In this document: in pieces, positions 6,550 to 16,894 of the stretch
Position numbering within the stretch: position 1 is the first letter of the stretch
Layout: each line of letters opens with the position of its first letter
Notes under the pieces: model-generated
The model's database searches: none
Told to the model about the DNA's origin: nothing
The model's input: only the letters and a program-made list of their open reading frames with translations
Translations under genes and position numbers: made by a program
DNA from: Catalinimonas niigatensis
GTDB lineage: Bacteria > Bacteroidota > Bacteroidia > Cytophagales > Cyclobacteriaceae
DNA length: 64,000 nucleotides
Direction: 5' to 3'
NCBI RefSeq assembly: GCF_030506285.1
Contig: NZ_CP119422.1
Span: forward strand, 5,505,501-5,569,500

Positions 6550-7779
6550 ATGAAGTTGCTACACACCGCCGACTGGCACCTGGGAAAGAGACTGGGAGAT
6601 TATTCACGTATGGCCGAACAGCAAGCCGTATTGGAAGAAATATGTGAGATTGCCGAGAGAGAAGCAGTGGACGCCGTGATGATCGCCGGTGATTTGTTTG
6701 ATACCTTCAATCCGGGTAATGAAGCCGTAGAGCTTTTTTATAGAACGCTACACCGCCTGGCAGATGATGGGCGTAGAGCAGTCGTTGCTATCGCCGGTAA
6801 CCATGATTCACCCGACCGGATAGAAGCGCCGGACCCACTGGCCCGTGAGTTAGGCATCATTTTTCATGGTAAACCTTCCACTCAAATACGACCTTTTGCT
6901 ACCCGCAATGGCTTGAAATTACTACAGTCTGATGCTGGTTTTGTGTCCCTGCAACTGCCCGGAAGCAGTGTTCCCCTACGCCTTATTCTGACTCCCTATG
7001 CCAATGAAGTGATCTTAAGACATGATCTGGGTACGGAAGATAAAGAAGAAGCTTTGCGTAATTTATTACGCGCACATTGGAAGCATCTGGCAGAGCAATA
7101 TTGTGACGACAAAGGAGTAAATCTGATGATGGCACACCTATACTTCATGCAAAAAGGAGGCATCCCTCCGGAAGAACCGGATGATGAAAAGCCTATCCTG
7201 CATATGGGGGGTGCGCAGGCTATTTTTACGGAAGATATTCCTTCACAGATACAGTACGTAGCCCTGGGACATTTGCACCGTTATCAGAAACTTGAAGGAG
7301 CTTCCTGTCCGGTGGTGTACAGCAGCAGTCCGCTGGGTTACAGCTTTAGCGAAGCACATCAGCAGAAATATGTTGTGCTGATTGAGGCCGAACCTGCTCA
7401 GGCAGTGAGCACCAGACAAATCTCTTTGCAAAAAGGCAGAAAGCTGGTCAGGAAGACATTCAAAGCAAAAGAAGAAGCCATCCACTGGCTGTTGGAAAAT
7501 CCCGATACTTTCCTTGAACTCACCTTTGTCAGCGACACCTATATTGAAAGTGAAACCAAGAGAGCATTTTATGATGCCCATGACGGTATCGTAAGCATCA
7601 TTCCTGAGCTGCACCTGGCTAAGGAACAGGAAGAAAGCAAACGAACTAAAATCAACCTCAAGCAAGACATTCGCCTCTTGTTCAAAGATTATTTTGAGCA
7701 CAAAAAAGGGCAACAGCCTTCTGATGAATTAATGGATCTGTTCAACGAAATTCTGGAAGTAGATGAAGATGAAGACTAA
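6550..7779 (+). CDS. sbcD: Nuclease SbcCD subunit D
   Basis: A 409-residue SbcD/Mre11-type metallophosphoesterase, the Mn-dependent nuclease subunit of SbcCD that opens hairpins and trims DNA ends. Metal-site motifs are visible: DWH (Asp8, His10), GDLFD (Asp48), GNHD (83-86), AHLYF and GHLHR. The C-terminal part is the capping/SbcC-binding region, ending in an acidic tail (EILEVDEDED). sbcC starts 12 bases downstream with a good AGGAGGG-type site in the gap, so the two are co-transcribed. The 243 bases upstream (6307-6549) contain no gene. Confidence 0.96.
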   Translation: MKLLHTADWHLGKRLGDYSRMAEQQAVLEEICEIAEREAVDAVMIAGDLFDTFNPGNEAVELFYRTLHRLADDGRRAVVAIAGNHDSPDRIEAPDPLARELGIIFHGKPSTQIRPFATRNGLKLLQSDAGFVSLQLPGSSVPLRLILTPYANEVILRHDLGTEDKEEALRNLLRAHWKHLAEQYCDDKGVNLMMAHLYFMQKGGIPPEEPDDEKPILHMGGAQAIFTEDIPSQIQYVALGHLHRYQKLEGASCPVVYSSSPLGYSFSEAHQQKYVVLIEAEPAQAVSTRQISLQKGRKLVRKTFKAKEEAIHWLLENPDTFLELTFVSDTYIESETKRAFYDAHDGIVSIIPELHLAKEQEESKRTKINLKQDIRLLFKDYFEHKKGQQPSDELMDLFNEILEVDEDED

Positions 7780-7791
7780 AGGAGGGAAGCT

Positions 7792-10700
7792 ATGATTCCG
7801 GTAGAACTAAAGTTGAAAGGTTTATACTCCTACAGAGAACAGCAAACCATTGATTTCACTAAACTTACTTCCTCCCAGCTCTTTGGTATTTTTGGTTCGG
7901 TAGGCTGTGGTAAGTCTTCTATCCTGGAAGCCATCATGTTTGTGCTGTACGACCGGAGCGACCGCCTCAACCAAAAGGATAACCGCTACTACAATATGCT
8001 CAATCTCCAGTGTGATGAGATGGAAATTGACTTCATCTTTATGGCTGAGGCAAGGAACAAATCCCGCTATCGCTTTTACTTCCGTGCTGGTCGTAATCGA
8101 AAGAACTACGATCAGGTAGTATTGAGGGATCGTAATTATTACAAAGAAGAAGAGGGAAACTGGTTGCCTATCGCTGTCAAAGATGCGTCGGAGCTGCTGG
8201 GCATGAACTATGATCATTTTATGCAAACCGTGATCATTCCACAGGGTAAGTTCAGGGAGTTTGTAGATCAGGGCGCATCGCAGCGTACCCAGATGCTAAA
8301 AGAGCTGTTTAACCTGAACCAGTATGAGTTGGCAAATAAGGTGAAGGTATTGATCAACCGGAACAAAACTGCGCTTACTGAGGTACAGGCACGATTGGCA
8401 GAAGTAGGAGGCATCTGTGAAGAAGAAATACAGGAATTCAGAAAAAATGTGGATGAACTGGAAAAGGATCTGCAGGGGAAACAAGCGCAGGAAAAAAAGA
8501 TTGATGAGTCTTGTAAGGCACAGGAAGCACTTTACAAACTATTTGATGCACTAGCCAGGGCTGTTGAAGAATTAGATAACCTACAGCAGCAGAAACCTCA
8601 TTTCGCCCGAAGAGAAAAGCGCCTTTCAGATTATAATAAGGCTTATACTCACTTTAAAGAAAGAATTCAGCTACAACGGGACATCAAACTTGAAATCAGG
8701 CAACTGGCAGACAAACGCAAGCAGATGCTGGTGCAGATCAAAGAGCAGGAGTTTCAGTTGGTCTCTGCGAGGGAAGCACTTCATCAAAGACAAAAAGATT
8801 ATGAGCAGCGTGAGACAGATATCCTGAAATGCCAGGACCTGGAGTATGTCATCAAAATCAGGGAGTTTAAAGAAGCCCATGCGCAGGTAACAGCTAAACT
8901 GGTTTCTATACAGAAAGAGGTGAAAAAACTTGATGAGACTCTAATAGAAAGCAAAAAACAACTTGCTGACGAAGAGCACAGACTGGAGGAGATGGATGCC
9001 AAGCTGCGCTTTCGTACCAAACTACAGGATATCCATCACTGGCATCAACAGCAGTGCAGACTACAAAAAGAGCAGGAGCAATGTAAGCAACAGCATGATC
9101 AGTATAAAAAGCAAATCCAGTCTTTGTTGAGGAAAAAAGATGTACTGCTGTTTCCATTTTCCTGGGCACAGGGTGTGGATGAAACCGATGCACTGAAAAA
9201 CCTGATAAGGGAGCAAATAAAAATTAACAAAGCGCAACAGGCTAAGGTGACAGACCACCTTCAGGAATTGCAAATCAAAGAAAAGCTATCCAGCTATGCT
9301 GAAGACCTGGAGGAAGGTAAACCCTGTCTTTTGTGCGGATCGGTCAATCATCCCAATGTAGCACTTACTGAATCCGTGCATCAGGAATTAGAGGAACATC
9401 ATCAGCAGATGAAAGCCTTGCAGGAAGAAGAAAATAAAATCAGGGCTTTGGCTGAAGATATTATACAACTGGAAAGCGAGTTTAAAAGTACGCAGACCCT
9501 TTTGGAGAAGGCTGAAGCAGGCGTGGCTGAAGTGCAGGCAAAACTAGCGCAGCATCAAGAGACTTTTCTGTGGGAAGATTTTAGTAAATATACAGCAGAG
9601 GAAATTCAGCAATTTATTCAAAAACTGGAAGCGCTGAGTGAACAGGCCGAACAGAATCGCCATAAAATTCAACTGCACAAAAATGAATTACCTACTTTAG
9701 AACAGCAGTGCAAAGCTGCGCAGGAAAACCTGGTAGAAGTCCGACAAAAGGAACATGCCCTCAAAATCAGTATTGACAATCACCTTGCACTGCTCAGGGT
9801 ATATGCGTATGAGGGTTGGATAAATCATAATCTTTCGGAACTTAAGCAAAGCCTGGAGCGCGGACAGAGGAAGGTAAAAGAGGCAGAGGAGCATTACAAA
9901 CAGGCCGTCAGGCATTTTAATGAATGTGAGATGGCGTTGCATGGCACCCAAAGCAAAGCAGAAACCGAAAGAGAAAGGCTGGAGCAGTTAGAAGAAAGAG
10001 CGCATAAACTGGAAGAGGAAATTCAGGAACTTTGCCAGCAAAAGCAATTCAAGAGTATCACCGAAGTCCACGAACTTCTGGCATTAGACCTTGATATAGA
10101 AGCAGAGCAAAAAGCCATTCAAACCTACAATACCTCGCTCAGTAGCATTCAGGATCAGCTCAATAAACTCAACAAAGAGGCAGAGGGTAAATCTTATGAC
10201 AATCAGTTGCATGAGTCCATATTACTTGAACTACAGCAAATCAAAGAAGCGGTGCAGCAATGCCAGGAAAGGGCAGCAGTAGCACGGGAGCAGGTCAAAC
10301 GGATGGAAGAGCGTTTGCAAAACAGTCAGCAGTTGCAAAAGAAACAGGAAAGTCTCCTGATCCGAGAAGATAGTCTCAAAGAATTAGCTTCCCTCTTTAA
10401 AGGCAGCGGCTTTGTCAGATATGTATCTTCCGTATATTTGGACAATCTTTGCCGTACTGCCAACGAGCGCTTCCGAAAGCTGACGCGCAACAACCTTAGC
10501 CTGGAGCTGGATGAAGAGGGAGAGTTTATCGTCAGAGATTTTCTAAACAACGGAAAGACCCGTCTGCTCAAAACCTTGTCCGGAGGGCAGACTTTCCAGG
10601 CAGCGTTGTGCATGGCATTGGCTTTGGCAGAGAATGTAAAAGCCCTCAATCAGGCAGAGCAAAGCTTTTTCTTTTTGGATGAAGGTTTTGGCTCATTGGA

Positions 10701-10869
10701 CAAAGAATCGCTACGACTGGTATTTGATACGCTCAAATCACTTCGTCAGGAGCATAGAATTGTAGGCATCATCTCGCATGTGGAAGAATTACAGCAGGAG
10801 ATAGATGTTTTCTTAAAAATTGAAAACGATAAAGAGCGGGGCAGTTTAATCAGCCGAAGCTGGGAGTAA
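7792..10869 (+). CDS. sbcC: Nuclease SbcCD subunit C (SMC-like ATPase)
   Basis: A 1025-residue SbcC/Rad50-type ATPase. Walker A GSVGCGKS is at 35-42 and the ABC signature LSGGQ at 929-933. Walker B ends in Asp963-Glu964 (FFFLDEGFG), and a D-loop (GSLD) follows. The centre is long coiled coil, very rich in Gln, Glu and Lys. It is split by the zinc hook CLLC at 512-515, followed by GSVNHP, the usual Rad50 hook context. Two arms of about 300 residues therefore join near the hook. The length fits the family. It forms a complex with SbcD upstream (12-base gap). Nothing appears truncated. Confidence 0.96.
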   Translation: MIPVELKLKGLYSYREQQTIDFTKLTSSQLFGIFGSVGCGKSSILEAIMFVLYDRSDRLNQKDNRYYNMLNLQCDEMEIDFIFMAEARNKSRYRFYFRAGRNRKNYDQVVLRDRNYYKEEEGNWLPIAVKDASELLGMNYDHFMQTVIIPQGKFREFVDQGASQRTQMLKELFNLNQYELANKVKVLINRNKTALTEVQARLAEVGGICEEEIQEFRKNVDELEKDLQGKQAQEKKIDESCKAQEALYKLFDALARAVEELDNLQQQKPHFARREKRLSDYNKAYTHFKERIQLQRDIKLEIRQLADKRKQMLVQIKEQEFQLVSAREALHQRQKDYEQRETDILKCQDLEYVIKIREFKEAHAQVTAKLVSIQKEVKKLDETLIESKKQLADEEHRLEEMDAKLRFRTKLQDIHHWHQQQCRLQKEQEQCKQQHDQYKKQIQSLLRKKDVLLFPFSWAQGVDETDALKNLIREQIKINKAQQAKVTDHLQELQIKEKLSSYAEDLEEGKPCLLCGSVNHPNVALTESVHQELEEHHQQMKALQEEENKIRALAEDIIQLESEFKSTQTLLEKAEAGVAEVQAKLAQHQETFLWEDFSKYTAEEIQQFIQKLEALSEQAEQNRHKIQLHKNELPTLEQQCKAAQENLVEVRQKEHALKISIDNHLALLRVYAYEGWINHNLSELKQSLERGQRKVKEAEEHYKQAVRHFNECEMALHGTQSKAETERERLEQLEERAHKLEEEIQELCQQKQFKSITEVHELLALDLDIEAEQKAIQTYNTSLSSIQDQLNKLNKEAEGKSYDNQLHESILLELQQIKEAVQQCQERAAVAREQVKRMEERLQNSQQLQKKQESLLIREDSLKELASLFKGSGFVRYVSSVYLDNLCRTANERFRKLTRNNLSLELDEEGEFIVRDFLNNGKTRLLKTLSGGQTFQAALCMALALAENVKALNQAEQSFFFLDEGFGSLDKESLRLVFDTLKSLRQEHRIVGIISHVEELQQEIDVFLKIENDKERGSLISRSWE

Positions 10870-11033
10870 GGTAGTGTTATGGTATTATTGTGCGATAGTG
10901 TTATAGGCAATCAAAGCAGAATGACCATAACTCCTTGACCTTAACATCAAGAAGCTATCAAAACCTTGAGAAACAAATTTAAAAGAGCAGAGGAGGACAA
11001 ATATAACTTAGTAATGACATATAAAATTGATCC

Positions 11034-12731
11034 ATGCAGGAATTAAATGATTTCTTAAGTGCCATTGATGGCTTCATTGGTGGTAGCCAATGGTTTGTGT
11101 TTGCTCTTTTAGGCACGGGACTTTTCTTCACCATCTACCTCAAATTTCCCCAGATTCGTTACTTCGGACATGCACTGCGTTCGGTAAGGGGCAAGTACGA
11201 TAAAGAAGGGGACGAAGGAGATACTTCCCACTTCCAGGCCTTGACCACCGCTTTATCCGGTACGGTGGGAACTGGCAATATTGCTGGCGTAGCCTATGCC
11301 ATACATCTGGGCGGTCCTCCCGCAATTTTCTGGATGATTGTCACTGCCTTCCTGGGGATGACTACCAAATTTGTGGAAGTGACTTTATCTCATAAGTACC
11401 GGGAGAAGGACGAGGAAGGTAAGATTGCTGGAGGTCCTATGTATTACATGAAAAACAAACTCAATTACCGTTGGCTGGCAGTCATTTTTGCCCTGGCGAC
11501 AATCCTTTCTTCATTTGGTACCGGCAATATGCCCCAGATCAATAGTATTTCTACTTCTATGTACGCTACCTTCGGCATCAACCAGATGCTTACCGGAGCG
11601 GTGCTGGCCATTATTCTGGGTTTTGTCATCATTGGTGGAATCACCAGAATTGCCAAAGTCACGGAGAAGTTGGTGCCCTTTATGGCAGCAGTTTATATCA
11701 TTGGTGCATTGGCAGTGATCTTTTATAATATTGGCGAGATTCCATCAGCCTTTGCAGCCATATTCTCTGATTTGTTTACTGGCACCGCTGCTACCGGAGG
11801 ATTTTTAGGAGCCAGTATCGCTTTCGCTTTCAACCGGGGAGTAAATCGTGGCTTGTTTTCCAATGAAGCAGGTCAGGGCTCAGCACCTATTGCCCACGCT
11901 GCTGCCAGAGCCCATGAGCCGGTTTCTGAAGGTTTAGTGGCCATACTGGAGCCTTTTATTGATACCATCATCATTTGTAGTATCACTGGACTGGTCATCC
12001 TGACTTCGGGCGTGTGGAACGAAAAAATGGTAAATCGCTTTGAAAGTGCTGACCTCATGATATTTAATGGCAGCTTACAGGAAAATGATGAAGCGGACGT
12101 GCAACAACTTTATAACTTGTTGGTAAATGGTGATGCAGTAGAAACCTTTAGCGGTCAATTAATGATTGAAAATGGAAAAATTCAAAGTGATGTCACCTTA
12201 CTGCATGCCCGTTCCATTGCTGAGCATGTAGAGGTAACACAGAATGGCAGGTTATTCAATGGAGAGATCAACATTACCGATGGTAAACTTGATCTAAAGA
12301 AAGAAGAAAATCTAGGTATCGTGTTGAGAGGTGAGTCACTGGTACACAGTGCACCGCTTACTGCCGAGGCTTTCAATCGTTCATATTTTGGGAGTTACGG
12401 GCAATACATCATCTCAATTGGACTGTTATTATTTGCTTTTTCCACCGCTATTTCCTGGTCTTATTATGGGGATCGGGCTACCACCTATCTTTTTGGCGTA
12501 AAGTATGTCAACGTTTTTCGCCTCTTATATGTAGTAGGTTTCTTTTTGGCCTCATTTGCTGACACTACCATCATCTGGACGCTATCCGGTATTACCATTG
12601 CCCTGATGACGTTGCCCAACCTCTTTGGAATACTGATGCTCAGCAAAGATATGAAACGTACGGTAAAAGAATACTGGCAGGGCTTCCATGAGGAATATCC
12701 CGATGAAAAGATTCCTGAAAGACTTAAATGA
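11034..12731 (+). CDS. AGCS-family Na+:alanine/amino-acid symporter
   Basis: A 565-residue inner-membrane symporter of the alanine/glycine:cation family (AgcS/DagA), which takes up small neutral amino acids with sodium. Diagnostic segments include [12 protein letters not shown] near residue 78, AGGPMYYMK near 130, and [26 protein letters not shown] (about residues 266-290). Usual members are about 450-480 residues long. The excess lies at about 330-440 between membrane helices, a hydrophilic, strand-rich segment ([38 protein letters not shown]). Membrane helices resume at [16 protein letters not shown]. Such insertions are seen in some Bacteroidota members; here the function is unknown. Confidence 0.92.
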   Translation: MQELNDFLSAIDGFIGGSQWFVFALLGTGLFFTIYLKFPQIRYFGHALRSVRGKYDKEGDEGDTSHFQALTTALSGTVGTGNIAGVAYAIHLGGPPAIFWMIVTAFLGMTTKFVEVTLSHKYREKDEEGKIAGGPMYYMKNKLNYRWLAVIFALATILSSFGTGNMPQINSISTSMYATFGINQMLTGAVLAIILGFVIIGGITRIAKVTEKLVPFMAAVYIIGALAVIFYNIGEIPSAFAAIFSDLFTGTAATGGFLGASIAFAFNRGVNRGLFSNEAGQGSAPIAHAAARAHEPVSEGLVAILEPFIDTIIICSITGLVILTSGVWNEKMVNRFESADLMIFNGSLQENDEADVQQLYNLLVNGDAVETFSGQLMIENGKIQSDVTLLHARSIAEHVEVTQNGRLFNGEINITDGKLDLKKEENLGIVLRGESLVHSAPLTAEAFNRSYFGSYGQYIISIGLLLFAFSTAISWSYYGDRATTYLFGVKYVNVFRLLYVVGFFLASFADTTIIWTLSGITIALMTLPNLFGILMLSKDMKRTVKEYWQGFHEEYPDEKIPERLK

Positions 12732-12785
12732 GGGGAAAGAACATTTTTTTGATAGTTTTGCAGGTATTTGATTATTAATGGAGAT

Positions 12786-13778
12786 ATGAAAATTTTTTTA
12801 ACAGGTACCAGCGGCTTGCTGGGTAGCAATACAGCGAAAGAACTTTTAAAACGCGGGCATCAAGTAAGAGGGCTATTTCATAATTCTTCTGAAGCAGCAC
12901 TGCTGGACAAGCATCCTAATTTTGAGGAGTTTCATGGGGACATTACGGACTACGACCGGATGATTGAGGGAGTAGCAGGCTGTGATGCAGTAGTACATGC
13001 AGCAGCAGATACCAGGCAGTGGCCTGATCGTTCTTCCGACTATGTCAACACCAATGTAAAAGGCACACTCAATGTGATGGAAGCTGCCAAGAAAGCCCGG
13101 GTGAAGCGGGGTGTTTTTGTAAGCACTGCCAATTCTTTAGGCTTCGGGACCAAGGAGCATCCTGGTGATGAGACTTCCCCTCCTAAGTTTGAGCAGTATG
13201 GTATTGGTTACATGGAGACCAAATACCAGGCGCAGCAGATTGTCTTAACGGAAGCACGCGAAAATGGCTATCCGTTTTTGGTCGTCAATCCTACTTTTAT
13301 GATCGGACCGAATGACTTTAAACCTAGTTCAGGCAGAATGGTGATCGCTGTAGCGAAGGGCAAAGTACCTGGTTATCCGGTGGGTGGTAAGAACTATGTG
13401 TATGTGGGAGATGCAGCCACGGCTATTGCCAATGCATTGACAATGGGGCGCCCGGGAGAGTGTTATATTTTAGGAAACGAAAACCTTAGCTACCAGGAGA
13501 TGTTTACCAAGATAGCGAATGTGGTCGGTCAAAAACCACCCCGGCTGGCGATTCCACCTTTTGCCACCAAAGCGTTTGGAATGATGGGAACAATCGCAGG
13601 CCAACTTTTTGGAATTACTCCCAATGTGAGTTATAAAATGGCTGTCGTCTCTTGCGATGGGCATTATTTTTCAGCAAAAAAGGCAGTTGAAGAGCTCAAC
13701 ATGCCTCAAACACCAATAGAAACCGCAATCAAAGAATGTTATGAATGGTTCAAAGAACATGGCTACCTCAACAGATGA
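12786..13778 (+). CDS. NAD(P)-dependent epimerase/dehydratase
   Basis: An extended short-chain dehydrogenase, 330 residues from the ATG at 12786 (MKIFLTG). That start is preferred to an in-frame TTG at 12768 because the Rossmann strand begins there. GTSGLLG (7-13) is the dinucleotide site. Asp of DITDYD and the VSTANS serine follow, and the catalytic Tyr142/Lys146 pair is in YMETK. It resembles dihydroflavonol-4-reductase-like NAD-dependent epimerases. The substrate cannot be told from sequence. It overlaps the next gene by 20 bases, so the two are likely translated from one message. Confidence 0.88.
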   Translation: MKIFLTGTSGLLGSNTAKELLKRGHQVRGLFHNSSEAALLDKHPNFEEFHGDITDYDRMIEGVAGCDAVVHAAADTRQWPDRSSDYVNTNVKGTLNVMEAAKKARVKRGVFVSTANSLGFGTKEHPGDETSPPKFEQYGIGYMETKYQAQQIVLTEARENGYPFLVVNPTFMIGPNDFKPSSGRMVIAVAKGKVPGYPVGGKNYVYVGDAATAIANALTMGRPGECYILGNENLSYQEMFTKIANVVGQKPPRLAIPPFATKAFGMMGTIAGQLFGITPNVSYKMAVVSCDGHYFSAKKAVEELNMPQTPIETAIKECYEWFKEHGYLNR

Positions 13779-15006
13779 TGCAAAAGCAGCTCCTACGATT
13801 ACCCAGAAGTATGTTCTGGAAGAGGTAAAGACCAAAGATCAGGTAGAAGAATTTCGTAAGCTTCCTTTCAAAATTTATGAAGGCGACCCCAATTGGATAC
13901 CCCATATCCGGCAGGAAGTTGAGCAGGTTTTTGATAAAAATCATAATACATATTTTGGTCATGGAGAAGCCACCCGCTGGATCATGCGTGATACCATCGG
14001 AGATGTGGTAGGACGGGTAGCTGCATTTGTCAACTGGCGTAGGGCCAAAACCTATGATCAACCCACCGGAGGCATGGGCTTTTTTGAGTGTATTGACGAT
14101 CAGGAGGCAGCCAATCTCCTCTTTGATCAATCCAAAGCCTGGCTCCAGGAAAGAGAAATAGAAGCGATGGATGGCCCGATCAACTTCGGTGAAAACAATA
14201 AATACTGGGGGTTGATTGTAGACAATTTCAACAAGCCTCCCTATTACGGGCAAAATTATAATCCTGCCTACTATGTGAGGCTGTTTGAAAACTATGGCTT
14301 TCAGGTATACTACCGCCAGATTGTTTTTGACAAAACATTTTATGATCCTTTACCAGAAATCTATCAGCGTCGGGCCGACAGATTAAAAAAAGAAGGTCAT
14401 TATAGAATCGTAAATTTTAAGAAAAATCAGGCAGAACTCTTTGCAAGACATTTTATAGAAATCTATAATGATGCCTGGCAGACCCATGATAATTTTACGC
14501 AGATGACTGAGGCACAGGCACTGGCGATGCTGAGACAAATTAAGCCGGTTGCTGATGAAGATCTGATCTACTTTGTCTATTACAATTCCGAACCTATTGC
14601 TTTTATGGTAGCATTGCCCAATATCAATGAAGTTTATCAGAAAGTAGGTGACAATATGAATCTGATGGGTAAGCTGAAGTTTCTCTACCACAAAATGACG
14701 ATGAAATTTCATTCCTGCTACGGAGTAGCTTTTGGTGTGAAGCGCAAATACCAGGCAAGAGGAGTAGAGGGGCTGATTTTTGATGATTTACAAACCAAAG
14801 CACTGAAAGAAAAAAACTATAAATACGATAACTATATCGTGACCTGGGTAGGAGATTTTAACCCAAAGATGATTCGCGTCATGGAAGCTCTGGGTTGTGT
14901 AAGAAGCAGAACGATGGCGACTTATCGCAAACTCTTTGATGAGAATGCTGTTTTTGAACGTTCACCCATTATTGGAGCCAAGAAAGAAGATACTGAAAAG
15001 TCCTAA
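13759..15006 (+). CDS. GNAT-like acyltransferase, large family member
   Basis: A 415-residue protein from the ATG at 13759; another in-frame ATG lies at 13741. Either start is inside the upstream gene, pointing to coupling. The N-terminal half (EEFRKLPFKIYEGDPNWIPHIRQE, residues about 28-51) and the C-terminal half (YGVAFGVKRKYQARGVEGLIFDDL, then NYIVTWVGDFNPKMIRVMEALG) match a Bacteroidota family of large, GNAT-like N-acyltransferases. The RKYQARGVEGLI segment corresponds to the acyl-CoA pyrophosphate loop of GNAT folds. The substrate is unknown. Pairing with an epimerase suggests modification of a small molecule or lipid, which is inference. Confidence 0.7.
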   Translation: MATSTDDAKAAPTITQKYVLEEVKTKDQVEEFRKLPFKIYEGDPNWIPHIRQEVEQVFDKNHNTYFGHGEATRWIMRDTIGDVVGRVAAFVNWRRAKTYDQPTGGMGFFECIDDQEAANLLFDQSKAWLQEREIEAMDGPINFGENNKYWGLIVDNFNKPPYYGQNYNPAYYVRLFENYGFQVYYRQIVFDKTFYDPLPEIYQRRADRLKKEGHYRIVNFKKNQAELFARHFIEIYNDAWQTHDNFTQMTEAQALAMLRQIKPVADEDLIYFVYYNSEPIAFMVALPNINEVYQKVGDNMNLMGKLKFLYHKMTMKFHSCYGVAFGVKRKYQARGVEGLIFDDLQTKALKEKNYKYDNYIVTWVGDFNPKMIRVMEALGCVRSRTMATYRKLFDENAVFERSPIIGAKKEDTEKS

Positions 15007-15065
15007 GCTTGACTTAGAGCTTTGGTTTTTCTGCCGTTATGAACATTTTAACCCTGTTCTTTAAC

Positions 15066-16112
15066 TCATGAATCTGTATTTCTTTTAACACTGTTGTTTT
15101 CAGTAAGATAGATTACTTTTTCAGGAGCTATGCTCAAGCTTAGCTGGTCACCGACTCTGATGTGGTTGCCCCGATAGTGAAGCAGGAGCTGCTGTGTCCC
15201 TACCTGTGCAATCACCTCCTGAAAAGCGCCCATAAATCTTATCTTTTTTATGCTGGCGGGGTGAGTACCCGACTTATCAGGATGAAGTTTGATGTCTTCT
15301 GCCCGAATGCAAACCATTGACTGAGCAGTTTCCTGGAGCTTGAGATGTTTTATTGCTTCTTTTTGAGACAGCAGATTGCAAGGGCCAAAGAGTTGTGCAA
15401 TGTAAGCGTTTTTAGGTTGCTGATAAATCACTTCCGGAGGTGCAAGCTGTAAGAGTTTTCCCTCCTGCATTACCGCGACAGTGTCGGCCATGGAAAGCGC
15501 ATCCTGTGGATCATGCGATACAATGATTGTCGTAATTTGTAGTGCTTCTAGGATTGCACTGATTTCATTTTTGAGGTGGGCTTTCAGGCTTAAGTCAATA
15601 TTGCTGAAAGGTTCATCCATAAGCAGTAGAACAGGTTCTTCGGCTATGGCTCTGGCCAGTGCAACCCTCTGTTTCTCACCACCGGAGAGTTCCCGTGGGT
15701 AAGAGTCTGCCAGATGACCTAATTTACAAATCTCTAGTAGCTCATCCGCTTTTTCCTGCTGATACTCTTTGACGTAAGCCCTCAGTATTCGCATCACATT
15801 CTGCCTGACATTGAGATTGGGCGAAAGTTCATAGTGCTGGTATACCATTTTAATATCCGGGTGGCCTGGGACCAACCTGCGCGATGGACCTTTCACCCAT
15901 TCTCCCTTCAAATAAATTTTCCCCTCATTAGGCTCAATTAAACCAGCAATGATTTTCAGTAAGGTAGTTTTTCCGGAACCACTCTCCCCGGTCAGGGTCA
16001 TAATTTGCCCCTCTTCTAATGTGAAATTGATCTGCTGTACCGCAGATTGTGTTTTTCCTTCATATTGTTTGCTGATGTTGTTGACTTCTAAGATTGGAGG
16101 CATATTAGGCAA
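15066..16112 (-). CDS. ABC transporter ATP-binding protein, PotA/FbpC-like
   Basis: A 348-residue ABC ATPase. Walker A GESGSGKT is at 42-49. A Q-loop (VYQHYELSPNLNV), the signature LSGGEKQR, Walker B LLLMDEPFSN and the switch VSHDP follow in order. The region after about residue 240 resembles the TOBE domain of importers for polyamines, iron, sulphate or sugars (CIRAEDIKLHP, ending QLSLSIAPEKVIYL). No permease or binding-protein gene is adjacent: downstream is the convergent acyltransferase gene, upstream a secreted unknown. It is thus an orphan ATPase, serving a permease elsewhere or several permeases. Confidence 0.88.
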   Translation of the reverse strand: MPNMPPILEVNNISKQYEGKTQSAVQQINFTLEEGQIMTLTGESGSGKTTLLKIIAGLIEPNEGKIYLKGEWVKGPSRRLVPGHPDIKMVYQHYELSPNLNVRQNVMRILRAYVKEYQQEKADELLEICKLGHLADSYPRELSGGEKQRVALARAIAEEPVLLLMDEPFSNIDLSLKAHLKNEISAILEALQITTIIVSHDPQDALSMADTVAVMQEGKLLQLAPPEVIYQQPKNAYIAQLFGPCNLLSQKEAIKHLKLQETAQSMVCIRAEDIKLHPDKSGTHPASIKKIRFMGAFQEVIAQVGTQQLLLHYRGNHIRVGDQLSLSIAPEKVIYLTENNSVKRNTDS

Positions 16113-16162
16113 TTAAGTACTTATTACTTAAAAGTAGAAGCCCGGCAAAGGTTACAAAATAA

Positions 16163-16194
16163 AAGAGCTCCTGCTTATTAAAACAGGAGCTCTT
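16163..16194 (-). terminator. Intrinsic terminator of the secreted-protein gene
   Basis: A perfect 11-bp stem, AAGAGCTCCTG (16163-16173) with CAGGAGCTCTT (16184-16194), and a 10-base loop. Read on the minus strand the stem is followed by TTTTATTTTG. It sits between the stop codon at 16214 and the start of the ABC ATPase at 16112, so it separates their transcription. Confidence 0.8.
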
Positions 16195-16213
16195 GTTGAT
16201 TACCAACAACAAA

Positions 16214-16894
16214 TTAATCAACAACCATAGTGTATTGGGCTGGCTTTTCAGTACGCTGGATTGCAGTGCGATTATTTAAATTTGATACACTGTTGTAATA
16301 TTCTACCAGTTCTATCTGATCACCGATGTTGTAAGTCTTCAGCTGTTTTTCTCTCATATATGCACTAATGCTATATTCTTTACTCTCCATAATGGGCAAT
16401 ACTTCTTGCTTGAATCTTCTGGATTTTATCAGGTCATTGTCATAATGGACAAAGTATTCGTAGCATACCTTGTGCTTATTCATGTGTGCATTACGGGTAG
16501 CCAAATAACCTTCTTTTGCATGATAAGCAGGGAATCGGTTGCGTTTCCTCACATAATTGATATCCCCTTCCAACACTACTTCATAAAAAGCCTTTTTTTG
16601 GTATTCAGAAGTAACTTCATTGCTCAGAGTAATATACTCATGAAAGAGGTTGTCTTCTTCATCAAAATATTTGAAAGAGCTTACCTGATGCGTGGTGAAT
16701 GTTTTGGTAAGCTCACCCTCTTTACACATCACTATGTCATAAGCATAATTATAACTTATGTCTCCCTTTATAATTTCATTATTATTTAAGATGATAATAC
16801 CAGGGTACCATATGGTAGATCTATTTGATAACTGGGCTTGGAGTGACGAAGAAAAAGTTAGAAAAGCAATAAAGAAAAGTAAGTACATCTTCAT
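16214..16894 (-). CDS. Secreted protein of unknown function
   Basis: A 226-residue protein from the ATG at 16894 (MKMYLLFFIAFLTF). An in-frame TTG further upstream exists but would place nine residues before the signal. A signal peptide is clear, with cleavage likely after LQAQ (about residue 22). The mature part is strand-rich: an early YPGIIILNNNEIIKGDISYN segment (described by position, about 30-50) and many Tyr/Lys/Arg residues. That gives the impression of a basic periplasmic or surface protein. No family is recognised. It is monocistronic: a strong terminator lies downstream and a long AT-rich gap upstream. Confidence 0.65.
   Translation of the reverse strand: MKMYLLFFIAFLTFSSSLQAQLSNRSTIWYPGIIILNNNEIIKGDISYNYAYDIVMCKEGELTKTFTTHQVSSFKYFDEEDNLFHEYITLSNEVTSEYQKKAFYEVVLEGDINYVRKRNRFPAYHAKEGYLATRNAHMNKHKVCYEYFVHYDNDLIKSRRFKQEVLPIMESKEYSISAYMREKQLKTYNIGDQIELVEYYNSVSNLNNRTAIQRTEKPAQYTMVVD

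Noticed and set aside
15007-15065. Terminator AAGCT...AGCTT after the acyltransferase gene
   Set aside because: The stem is only five base pairs and the T run is short, so it is too weak to call.
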